DNA of 12,957 nucleotides, taken from NCBI GenBank assembly GCA_023659785.1, contig JAGXOR010000026.1:1-12957 (forward strand), in the 5' to 3' direction. This DNA is from Methanomicrobia archaeon LH_S13. Its GTDB lineage: Archaea; Halobacteriota; Syntropharchaeia; Alkanophagales; Methanospirareceae. The notes below the pieces were generated by a model. That model was not told the DNA's origin, did not search any database, and saw only the letters and a program-made list of their open reading frames with translations. Below, one piece after another: positions 1 to 7,244 of this stretch (position 1 is the first letter of the stretch; each line of letters starts with the position of its first letter). The position numbers and the translations under genes were made by a program.

Positions 1-29
1 TCATGCTTCACTTTGTATGTCAGTATCAT
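1..29 (-). CDS. Start of a downstream gene cut by the window edge; possibly TnpB/IS605 OrfB-like transposase
   Basis: Only the first nine codons are inside the window. They read MILTYKVKH, starting at the ATG at 29-27, and an AGGAG-type ribosome binding site lies a little upstream on the minus strand. An N-terminus of the form M-x-x-T-Y-K-x-(K/R) is common in TnpB/IS605 OrfB transposases of archaea, so a mobile element is the best guess. Nine residues cannot prove a family. The gene is about 90 bases downstream of the last methyltransferase and is probably not part of the operon, because an oligo-T tract lies between them. Confidence 0.35.
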
Positions 30-82
30 TTTCCTTTTTGCTCCTCTATGTATCTGCAGAGGAAAGGTTAACCATAGACATC

Positions 83-94
83 AAAAAAATAAAT
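83..94 (-). terminator. Oligo-T tract, possible archaeal-type terminator
   Basis: Read on the minus strand, this is a T-rich run (ATTTATTTTTTT) about 30 bases after the stop codon of the last methyltransferase gene. Archaeal transcription often ends at U-rich tracts without a hairpin. No strong stem precedes it. The assignment rests only on composition and position. Confidence 0.3.
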
Positions 95-121
95 CCATAA
101 ATTATTCCCCTTTCGCTAATT

Positions 122-940
122 TCACCTCTTCTTCGCACACACCATGAAATAATTATGTCCTCCACACTGCCCACCGCATAATTTACCTATAATGCCGTTT
201 ATTTTGGATTTTACCGAGGTATCAACCGCTGTTATTTCACAGCCACAAGAAGTTAAAACCTGTTTTGTGAAGCTCAGATTGATTTTAGGATTGTTTTTTG
301 TCGTTTCCCTTATTATTTTCCACGCTTCATCATCATGCAGGATTTTTTGCTTTTTCCACTTGCGAACACGAACGAACTTTTTCAATACTTTGTATATGCG
401 ATAGCCAAACTTAGAGCGCAGGTTTAATTCGTATCCATTCGTGCGGTCAACCTCAATTACGATTATTCTGCCATTCGATTTTGTCACCCGGACCATCTCT
501 TTTATCGTCTCTTCCGGATTTGGCACCGGCCATAGCGCGAATTTACAAAGCGCGCTATCAAAGGAATTGCTTTTAAAAGGAATTTTTTGATTGTCTGCAT
601 TTATCATCGCGGCAACATCTTTTTTCAACTCCTTTGCCCTTGTTTTTAATCTCTCCAGCATAGTCCTTGAAAAATCAAGCGAATGTACTCTAAACTCATC
701 CGCCAATAGTATTGACAGCGTGCCAGCACCACAACCAACGTCTAAGATTGTGTTGCAATTGTATCCATCAAACTGATTCTTTATCTTTACTAATTCTGCG
801 TAAATCTCGTCTTTTATCCACAATCTTCTGCTTTTGCTTCTTATATCATAGTCATCAACCACATAATCCCATGGATTGGGATATGCATTAATAGGATAAG
901 TATTAACAAAAAAATCACGCGCATCAGGTTTTCTCTTCAT
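122..940 (-). CDS. Class I SAM-dependent methyltransferase (272 aa), cysteine-rich C-terminus
   Basis: Predicted cytoplasmic SAM-dependent methyltransferase; the substrate is unknown. The SAM-binding motif I (LDVGCGAG) is at residues 66-73, an acidic motif II region (HSLDFS) at about 86-91, and the post-motif IPFKSNSFD with the following strand lies at about 120-130. The C-terminus contains several cysteines, C232, C234, C255, C259 and C268, including a CGGQCGGH stretch. These are absent from the otherwise similar upstream neighbour and could bind a metal, but that is inference. The ATG is preceded by GGAGAGGTGA, and the start overlaps the end of the 254-residue methyltransferase by 17 bases, suggesting translational coupling. 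It is the last gene of the nitrogenase-like operon. The Methyltransf_11-like fold does not specify whether C, N, O or S is methylated. Confidence 0.85.
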   Translation of the reverse strand: MKRKPDARDFFVNTYPINAYPNPWDYVVDDYDIRSKSRRLWIKDEIYAELVKIKNQFDGYNCNTILDVGCGAGTLSILLADEFRVHSLDFSRTMLERLKTRAKELKKDVAAMINADNQKIPFKSNSFDSALCKFALWPVPNPEETIKEMVRVTKSNGRIIVIEVDRTNGYELNLRSKFGYRIYKVLKKFVRVRKWKKQKILHDDEAWKIIRETTKNNPKINLSFTKQVLTSCGCEITAVDTSVKSKINGIIGKLCGGQCGGHNYFMVCAKKR

Positions 941-1688
941 CCTTTCTCACCTCTCCTACCAGAATGAACATCTCTTCCTCAAATCCTGTGAGCGCACGTA
1001 AGAACTTCGATTTCTTCGTTGATACTCGTTCTTTTAGCGAGTAATCAATCTCTTTTATCTCAACTCCAGCATTCTCAAGCCATTCTTTTATGAGCTCGAA
1101 GGAAGTGCTGGTTTTATGATACTTCTTCATCTCTTCAAATTGCTTCTTCGGCTCCCTTCCAGTCTTGAATTTGTAAAGTAAGAAGTGAAATCCGTATACG
1201 GGTCTGCCAAATATCTTATGCCTTATTGTTATTTTGGTATTTCCCCAATCCCCTTCCATAATAACTATTTTTTTCCTCGTTATACGTGCCATTTCCGAGA
1301 TTGCATGCTGTGGGTTATGTAAAGGCCAGACAGCGAATCGGCAAATCACAACATCGAAACTTTCATCTTTAAACGGAAGCTGATGAGCATCTGCGCAGAT
1401 TATTTCCAGTTCACTCTTCATGTCTTCTTTCCTGCTTTTCAATTGCAAAAGCATTTTTGAAGAGAAGTCCAAACTCGTCACATCGAATCTACTCGACAGG
1501 GGAATTGATATAACACCAGCACCACAGCCGACATCCAAAATCTTATTGCCGTCAGAATCAGAAATTCGGTGTTCTATTTCCCTCGCCCATGCTTCTGGAT
1601 TGGTCCAGAACCATTTTGGACTGTTCTTATAATCGTATTCGAATGCAAGGTTATCCCAGCATTCCCGCACTTTCAGCTCTTTGTCCAT
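924..1688 (-). CDS. Class I SAM-dependent methyltransferase (254 aa)
   Basis: Predicted cytoplasmic SAM-dependent methyltransferase. Motif I (LDVGCGAG) is at residues 51-58, the motif II region (TSLDFSSKML) at 71-80, and an LPFKDESFDVVICRFAVWPL block at about 104-123. The block matches the next gene (FALWPVPNPEE versus FAVWPLHNPQH), so the two are paralogues, probably from a tandem duplication. The C-terminal half (about 150-254) differs and should define substrate choice. It lies 62 bases after the long nitrogenase-like subunit, with a hairpin in the gap. The ATG at 1688 has no strong ribosome binding site in front of it. The context suggests it methylates the product or substrate of the nitrogenase-like reductases, which is inference. 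Confidence 0.85.
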   Translation of the reverse strand: MDKELKVRECWDNLAFEYDYKNSPKWFWTNPEAWAREIEHRISDSDGNKILDVGCGAGVISIPLSSRFDVTSLDFSSKMLLQLKSRKEDMKSELEIICADAHQLPFKDESFDVVICRFAVWPLHNPQHAISEMARITRKKIVIMEGDWGNTKITIRHKIFGRPVYGFHFLLYKFKTGREPKKQFEEMKKYHKTSTSFELIKEWLENAGVEIKEIDYSLKERVSTKKSKFLRALTGFEEEMFILVGEVRKDEEKT

Positions 1689-1712
1689 CTTTATTCAGGT
1701 TTGGTTTGAGTG

Positions 1713-1754
1713 GTGAGGTTTGAGAAGCCAGTTAGCTATTTTCTCACACCTCAC
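1713..1754 (-). other. Imperfect inverted repeat between the long nitrogenase-like subunit gene and the methyltransferases
   Basis: Arms 1713-1726 and 1741-1754 pair over 13 of 14 positions, with one mismatch and a 14-base loop. The structure includes the stop codon of the long subunit gene at 1751-1753. In a transcript it could slow decay, mark a processing site or reduce read-through into the methyltransferases. No T-run follows directly, so a bacterial-type terminator is not convincing. Confidence 0.45.
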
Positions 1755-3241
1755 ACCTCTTCATACCACACATGCCGAAATACTCTGGCGTTATTAGCCC
1801 AATATTTGGTTAAACCACCGTATTCCTCGTCCTGGTCAAGCAATGACAGCAGGGGTTCGGAACTGCAGGGTCGTTCAAGCGCTCTGCGAGCTTCAATAGC
1901 GGCATCAACGACCGTCCAGTAGCCAAGCCGGAAGAAGTAGCCGGATAGCCTGTTAGGTATGAGCGTTTTAAAGCCTTGTTTTTCATACCACCATGCACTC
2001 GTGCCAAGAGCCGGAGGCACGATCAAATCAGGCTTTGTGCGCTTCAGCGCTTTGAGTTCTTGTTCAAGCGTGGGCTCGACCAGTATTTCCGGATCGGAAT
2101 CGTATTTCAAGAAAAAATCATGCCACATTTCTGCTGTTCTCTCTTTTGCAGCCTCATTTAGCAACATATCAAAATTAGTGCCAGTTCTGAACTTGAGAAC
2201 AAGGAGTTTGCATTTCATCCCGCAATATCTGACCAGATCAGCCGCATAGCCACCGGTATAGGAGCCAACCACAGATATCGATTTCCCTTTTAGAGCGGGT
2301 AAGTGAGAGGACAAGGCTTCTTCTGCCTCTCTTCTGCTTCGCTTTGCTACCTCCTCTGCTTCTCCTTCAATCCCGTAAACCTTACCAATATCCATCAATA
2401 ATCTATCCACGCCTTCAAAGCCGTAGGGACCGTACTCAATGGAGCTGAATCTTGGCTCTGGATATAGTTCGATGTATTTCATTCCATACTTTTTCTCAAG
2501 AAATTCTGTCCATGGCTCGGAAGCATAATGAACGACAGAAGCAAAAGCCCGGGGCATTGACTTTATATCGCGAACAGAGTTATTGTAGAAGTAGAAGCCA
2601 TTTACGTGCAATCCCATTTTCCGGATTAAAGAGTGGAGTTCCCGATATCTCCGACCCTCATCAGGAAACTGGACGAGCGTAGTGATGTTCAAAGATTTCT
2701 CATCTTCCTCGATCTCGTCTTTGTCAACAGTCTCCAATAATTGCGTTATTAACGCATTCCTGACTATGCTAACGCCGCGCTTGGTAAAAACACTATCTTG
2801 CTCGCATGACACTAATGTGGATACAACCACGTCGCATGGCACTTTACTCTCTTCTCTCACCGCTTCCATGTAGTCACCAATCTGGTCAGAAACATCAGTG
2901 GAAATAACCAAAATAAGTTCTGGCTTGTATTTATCATAAACCTCCTCTATTGCACCCAATAGCTTGTCATAACCGCCAAAGACCGTTTCAGCTTCGGTTA
3001 ACGCGGTGCAAGTCATGTCGTAAATGGGATTCCAGCCGCGACAGGGATTTATCCTCCGTTGAAATGCGCACCCGATAGGACCGTGCACGAGGACAACGGT
3101 ATTTTTTAGCGATGTTGCAATTGTAGTGGCACATGAAATCTTACCACCCAGCGCTGCCCTGCCGTGAATGGGCAAACTCCATACACTGCTGACCATGAAG
3201 TCCTCAGGCGATAAAGTGTAATTAAAGCTATTATCATTCAT
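1751..3241 (-). CDS. Nitrogenase-like long subunit (NifD/NifK superfamily), second set
   Basis: Component-1-type subunit of a nitrogenase-like reductase, 496 residues from the chosen start. It has the superfamily core HGPIGCAFQRRINP (C58), a CTALTEAETVFGG block (C78) and the VISTDVSDQIGD block at about 112-123. In the last block the third cluster cysteine of the family is replaced by Asp116. The first canonical cysteine position is occupied by Gly, although C37 lies five residues on. The C-terminal half has a second Rossmann-like part (VVGSYTGGYAAD) and no His at the place of the FeMo-cofactor ligand. It is a paralogue of the 508-residue protein. A start at 3259 is also open, but the ATG at 3241 has AGAGGA four bases before it. 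It overlaps the NifH-like gene by 8 bases and probably pairs with the 430-residue subunit. Confidence 0.88.
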   Translation of the reverse strand: MNDNSFNYTLSPEDFMVSSVWSLPIHGRAALGGKISCATTIATSLKNTVVLVHGPIGCAFQRRINPCRGWNPIYDMTCTALTEAETVFGGYDKLLGAIEEVYDKYKPELILVISTDVSDQIGDYMEAVREESKVPCDVVVSTLVSCEQDSVFTKRGVSIVRNALITQLLETVDKDEIEEDEKSLNITTLVQFPDEGRRYRELHSLIRKMGLHVNGFYFYNNSVRDIKSMPRAFASVVHYASEPWTEFLEKKYGMKYIELYPEPRFSSIEYGPYGFEGVDRLLMDIGKVYGIEGEAEEVAKRSRREAEEALSSHLPALKGKSISVVGSYTGGYAADLVRYCGMKCKLLVLKFRTGTNFDMLLNEAAKERTAEMWHDFFLKYDSDPEILVEPTLEQELKALKRTKPDLIVPPALGTSAWWYEKQGFKTLIPNRLSGYFFRLGYWTVVDAAIEARRALERPCSSEPLLSLLDQDEEYGGLTKYWANNARVFRHVWYEEV

Positions 3242-4124
3242 GATTTCCTCTTTTCCCATATTTCTCTTTCATTCGCCTCCTTATTTCCTTACCTGCCATC
3301 ATCATCTCTTCTGGTGCTAACGGATTTGGTGCAGAAGTTAGTTTGTTATTGTAGATTCTCATAGCTAAATCCCGGAATAAATTGGCGATATCAGTATTTG
3401 AATCATATTCAATCACGGTATTGGCATCAATCTCTGCTTCCGCAATCTCATGTGCATTTGGGATATGTCCAATAACCTGTGACCCAAACTTCTCGGCGAA
3501 ATCATAGACGACATCTGCTTCATCCAGCATACCTCGAACATTATAAATAATGCCTCCTAACGGCGACCCTCCTTTGTTTGCAAACGCGCTTATACCGCGA
3601 CAAATATTATTCGCTGCGTAAAGAGCGAGATAATCCGCGGATGTTACAATATAGACTTCGTCTGCCAAACCTTTCCGAAGCGGCATTGCAAAACCTCCAC
3701 ACACTACATCGCCCAGCACATCGTATATCACTACATCGGGCTTTAGTTCCTCAAAGGCTTTCAAGCGCTTGAGCAGGTCTATCGCAACGATAACGCCCCT
3801 ACCAGCACATCCAAAACCCGGTCTTGGACCTCCACACTCGGCGCAATAAATGCCCCTATAACCTTTGTGGATAACTTCGCCGAGCTCGATTTCCTTGCCT
3901 TCCACAAGCTCTTCAAGACCAAGCCTCTCTATTCCTTTATCTCTCGATACATCGAGCACGGTTGGTATCTGTACCTCTCCTGTCAGGTTCCTGGTACAGT
4001 CAGCCTTGGGGTCACAGCCAATCATCATCACTGATAGTCCGTTCTCGGATAGTGCAGCCGCAATGTTCGTCCCTATCGTTGATTTACCTATTCCTCCTTT
4101 GCCATAAAATGCTATTTGTCTCAT
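3234..4124 (-). CDS. Nitrogenase Fe protein-like ATPase (NifH/BchL/CfbC superfamily), second set
   Basis: Homodimeric ATP-dependent electron donor for a nitrogenase-like component 1 (296 residues). Seen: P-loop GKGGIGKST at residues 8-16, IGCDPKADCTRN at 36-46, switch region and cluster cysteine C106 in GCAGRG, and second cluster cysteine C142 in YDVLGDVVCGGFAMP. The two cysteines from each monomer hold the bridging [4Fe-4S] cluster in this family, and Arg109 matches the Fe-protein arginine next to it. C97 (CAEC at 94-97) replaces the usual Ser and is unusual. The reading frame is open up to 4202, but homology begins at the ATG at 4124, which has GAGGTG four bases upstream and lies one base after the previous stop. 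Length is normal for NifH. The exact partner and substrate are unknown. Confidence 0.93.
   Translation of the reverse strand: MRQIAFYGKGGIGKSTIGTNIAAALSENGLSVMMIGCDPKADCTRNLTGEVQIPTVLDVSRDKGIERLGLEELVEGKEIELGEVIHKGYRGIYCAECGGPRPGFGCAGRGVIVAIDLLKRLKAFEELKPDVVIYDVLGDVVCGGFAMPLRKGLADEVYIVTSADYLALYAANNICRGISAFANKGGSPLGGIIYNVRGMLDEADVVYDFAEKFGSQVIGHIPNAHEIAEAEIDANTVIEYDSNTDIANLFRDLAMRIYNNKLTSAPNPLAPEEMMMAGKEIRRRMKEKYGKRGNHE
3246..3251 (-). promoter_or_regulatory. Ribosome binding site that decides the start of the long subunit gene
   Basis: AGAGGA on the minus strand lies inside the last codons of the NifH-like gene, four bases before the ATG at 3241. It favours this start over the in-frame ATG at 3259. 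Confidence 0.6.
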
Positions 4125-4125
4125 T

Positions 4126-5418
4126 TCACACCTCGTAGTATCGTGATACAAGCGAATTAACGATGGATTCGAGCCATGTGGGAATGCTGCGAAAACCTGC
4201 ATAAGGAGTATCGGTCAATGCTACGTTGTCTATTGTAGGGTAGGAGAACCTGATTAAGGGAACTCTCTCTACATTTGCCAATCTTTTATCAAAAGTTGAG
4301 CCGAAAAGCATCTGAATACCCGCATTGGCAATGCATCTTTCCATTTCAAATCTATCTGGTTCAACCAGGACTTCCTGAACAAGCCCTGATATTCCTTTGA
4401 GGTTTTCCTCAAGCCAAAAGTTCTTATTTGTGAGTGCAAGAACCTTTACATCAAAACCCAGTTCAGAGCTAAGGAACTTTGCAAGTCCGATTCCCTTCGC
4501 GGTGTCGCCTATGATAGCGCATGAAAGTCCGTAAAAGCCATGCAGATAGAATTGAACTTTCTCTACCGACTCCTTAACCCTTGCTCGCTCCTGCGATAGG
4601 AAAATTTCATCAACTTCTTTATCAAGCTCTTCGCAAACACGTTCTAAAAACCTTTCAGTCGCTGAAACACCATAGGGGTAATCAACAACCACATAAGGAA
4701 TTTCAAACTGTTTGTTCATCACCTTAGCTAATTTAACGCCATCGCCACCAAGAACGATGTTTAGAGATGCCTTTGGAGCTGCTACAATTTGCTTGAATTC
4801 ATCAGCCGTTAATACGGCGTTTACCTTCACACCTACACCATTGAGCAAGCGTTTAATCTCAGTAAGGTCTGCTACACTCTTAAAACCATCGTCCTTGAAT
4901 CCAATTAGATTTACTGAATCTTTGGCTTTTAAGCTTTCATTAGTATCCATGAACTTAACAAGCGATACTAAAGCGCTTTCATAACCAAGCCACATATTCT
5001 TGTGGAAGCCTGCAGCACTGAAATAAAGAATTTTTGATTTTATCTCCGCGTCCTCACGAGCTTTAACTTCAACTGCATCGAGGTCATCACCCACAATTGC
5101 GGGAGCGCAGGCGTCGAGAAGTGCGATAAAAGCTGGTTTGAACGTTTCGTCAACTTTTTTTAACGCTATCAATGCCTTATGCTCTGCACCATAGATAAAA
5201 TCACGTGGATGTATGCCACTGAATGCAATCCTTGCATCTGCATTATCACATAATGTCCTCAACAACAGCATTCCACTGTGACAGCCCGGGGGTGAGTGGA
5301 GCACGACATAGCCGTCTTTGATGCCGTGAAAAGCTCTAAAAGCACCTATTAGCTGGCAGCCCTGCGTGGGGTCAAGCGATAAATGCTCCTGTTCCTCATA
5401 CTCTGTTTCTTCAGCCAT
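4126..5418 (-). CDS. Nitrogenase-like short subunit (BchN/NifE/NifK-like), second set
   Basis: Component-1-type subunit, 430 residues. Three cysteines sit at the cluster positions of the superfamily: C21 in DPTQGCQLIGA, C46 in HSPPGCHSG, and C104 in DACAPAIVGDD. The spacing of 25 and 58 residues is close to that of the three BchN cysteines that bind the [4Fe-4S] cluster of dark-operative protochlorophyllide reductase. The C-terminal part has DTPYAGF at about 408-414, a motif shared with NifE/NifN-type proteins. An additional C57 is present. The start at 5418 lies one base after the upstream stop and has GGAGGG nine bases before it. It is clearly paralogous to the 433-residue protein (shared SLNIVLGGDG, VEPDRFEM and DTPYAGF). 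It likely forms a heteromeric core with the 496-residue subunit and is served by the 296-residue Fe protein. Its substrate is unknown. Confidence 0.9.
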   Translation of the reverse strand: MAEETEYEEQEHLSLDPTQGCQLIGAFRAFHGIKDGYVVLHSPPGCHSGMLLLRTLCDNADARIAFSGIHPRDFIYGAEHKALIALKKVDETFKPAFIALLDACAPAIVGDDLDAVEVKAREDAEIKSKILYFSAAGFHKNMWLGYESALVSLVKFMDTNESLKAKDSVNLIGFKDDGFKSVADLTEIKRLLNGVGVKVNAVLTADEFKQIVAAPKASLNIVLGGDGVKLAKVMNKQFEIPYVVVDYPYGVSATERFLERVCEELDKEVDEIFLSQERARVKESVEKVQFYLHGFYGLSCAIIGDTAKGIGLAKFLSSELGFDVKVLALTNKNFWLEENLKGISGLVQEVLVEPDRFEMERCIANAGIQMLFGSTFDKRLANVERVPLIRFSYPTIDNVALTDTPYAGFRSIPTWLESIVNSLVSRYYEV

Positions 5419-5419
5419 A

Positions 5420-7213
5420 TCATTCCGCCCTCCAATAAATCAATGCATCTTTTGAACGCCATTCCCAGTATAATCTCCCATCTTCTTCCTTTATCATATC
5501 AGATTCAGCTAAATATTTACGAATTGCATCGCGTTGGTCTTCGTTCAGTCCGCCATCAATATTATCTTTCCAGAGGTCAATGACTTCTTCCACACTATCC
5601 ACATATCTCTTTGCGTATGCATCAAGCATCTCGATATTTGGATGGATGTCGAGTTCTCGTAGGATCATGTAAAGACATGCGTAATCAGGATATAAAGGCA
5701 TGGGCTTTTTGTATATCCGCTCGTAATATTTTTCATAGTTTTCATCTTTATTGGCATCCGTGCCAATCAACAAATAAACGTAACCTTTGCAAATGTCGTT
5801 CATTTTTTTTAATGCGTCATGCAAGTCCGTTATGTAATACAAAGCATGAGAGGAGATAACAACATCGTATTTACCTCCATTCAGCTCTATCAATTCATCT
5901 GTGGTCGTGTCTTCCCATTTTTTGTTTATACATTCGATGCTTGTCAGCCTACACGATTCAGCCTTTTTTTTCAGGATGTCAAGCATACCTGTGGAAGGTT
6001 CAACCGCCACAACCCTTTTCACATACTTTGTCTCTGCCAAAGGAAGAGCAAAAATGCCGGCTCCTGCACCGACATCGAGCACCGTTCCTGGTTCATGTTG
6101 CTCGAGCTTTTCAACCAGTTGAGCACGATTTGAATGCTCCATGGTTTTCACGTATTCGGGTGCTTTATGATTCCAGGCTTCAGTTATTGAGCCGTATTTT
6201 TTGATATACTGATGCGACCATGCATTCAGTATCCCTTCTTGCCACATTTTTGCCCACTCGATATTCAACTTGCCGATTTTATTCTTGTTGTTCATTGGCT
6301 TATGCTTCCCCATTCGACCTCTAAAAGCATATTCTTCTTTTGTCTTTCTTCTTATCCGCTGAGCCAATTCCGCCAGTTCTTCCTTTGATAATGGCGTTGG
6401 CGATACAGTTTCTTTATTCTCGTAGATGGCGGTTGCCAAATGCCTGAACCCACCAGCAATCTCAGAATCGGGGCTATGTTCTATCACGGTCTTAGCATAT
6501 ATCTCATTCTTCATTATCGTTGAGTCATTTGGGATTGTCTCTATGACTTTTGAACCCACGCTCTGTGCAAATCCATTCACAAGAGCGAGATTATCAATTG
6601 CGCCTCTTACATTATACACGATGCCGCCTAATGGCGAGCCTTCACGGCTTGCATGACGAGCGATGCCTTTGCAAATGTTATTAGCGGCATATATAGATAA
6701 ATAGTCGGCAGAGGTAACAATGAACACATCATCAGCCAATCCCTGTCTTAGGGGCATTCCAAAACCTCCACACACTACGTCACCCAGTACATCATATATG
6801 ACCACATCCAGGTCAAATTCATCATAGATACCCATTTTCTTCAATAGGTCAATAGCAACGATAACTCCTCTTCCTGCACATCCTACTGCGGGTTCGGGAC
6901 CCCCTGCTTCCACGCAAAGAGCTCCTTTATAGCCCTTATACACTATCTCATCCACATCTATTTGCTTACCATCCACGAGTTCAGTCAATCCAAGTTTCGC
7001 TACTCCTTTCTCCCTGGCTGCGTCTAATACCGTTGGGATTTCAACATCACCGCGCAGATTCCTGGTGCAATCTGACTTGGGATCGCATCCAATCATCATT
7101 GTATTGAGTCCACGTTCGGCATAAACAGCTGCGAGATTCGATGCTATCGTTGATTTCCCTATGCCACCTTTACCATAGAAAGCAATTTGCCTTATATTTT
7201 TATTTTTATCCAT
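5420..7213 (-). CDS. NifH-type Fe protein fused to a SAM-dependent methyltransferase (597 aa)
   Basis: Residues 1 to about 300 are a complete nitrogenase Fe-protein-like ATPase: P-loop GKGGIGKST at 14-22, cluster cysteines C112 (GCAGRG) and C148 (DVVCGGFGMP), and the C-terminal helix RIRRKTKEEYAFRG at 287-299. Residues from about 318 onward are a class I methyltransferase with motif I VLDVGAGAG at 378-386 and the strand end VAVEPSTGM at 402-410. No stop codon separates the parts. The start has GAGGTG eight bases upstream. The junction contains Met301 (6313) preceded by AGAGGT at 6317-6322, and Met307 (6295), so internal initiation could also give a free methyltransferase. Electron delivery probably goes to the 508/433 pair just upstream. 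The fusion suggests that reduction and methylation act on the same molecule; this is inference. Confidence 0.88.
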   Translation of the reverse strand: MDKNKNIRQIAFYGKGGIGKSTIASNLAAVYAERGLNTMMIGCDPKSDCTRNLRGDVEIPTVLDAAREKGVAKLGLTELVDGKQIDVDEIVYKGYKGALCVEAGGPEPAVGCAGRGVIVAIDLLKKMGIYDEFDLDVVIYDVLGDVVCGGFGMPLRQGLADDVFIVTSADYLSIYAANNICKGIARHASREGSPLGGIVYNVRGAIDNLALVNGFAQSVGSKVIETIPNDSTIMKNEIYAKTVIEHSPDSEIAGGFRHLATAIYENKETVSPTPLSKEELAELAQRIRRKTKEEYAFRGRMGKHKPMNNKNKIGKLNIEWAKMWQEGILNAWSHQYIKKYGSITEAWNHKAPEYVKTMEHSNRAQLVEKLEQHEPGTVLDVGAGAGIFALPLAETKYVKRVVAVEPSTGMLDILKKKAESCRLTSIECINKKWEDTTTDELIELNGGKYDVVISSHALYYITDLHDALKKMNDICKGYVYLLIGTDANKDENYEKYYERIYKKPMPLYPDYACLYMILRELDIHPNIEMLDAYAKRYVDSVEEVIDLWKDNIDGGLNEDQRDAIRKYLAESDMIKEEDGRLYWEWRSKDALIYWRAE

Positions 7214-7244
7214 TTTTTTTTCACCTCATTTCTTTTTGCTTTCT

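Noticed and set aside
4125..4202. Upstream extension of the NifH-like gene of the second set (start at 4202)
   Set aside because: The extra 26 residues lie inside the upstream gene, do not resemble NifH and lack a ribosome binding site; MRQIAFYGKGG at 4124 is the standard Fe-protein start with GAGGTG before it.
3234..5418. CfbC/CfbD of coenzyme F430 biosynthesis
   Set aside because: CfbCD uses one Fe protein and a single homodimeric NifD-like subunit beside cfbA, cfbB and cfbE. Here two different component-1 subunits accompany each Fe protein and none of the other cfb genes is visible.
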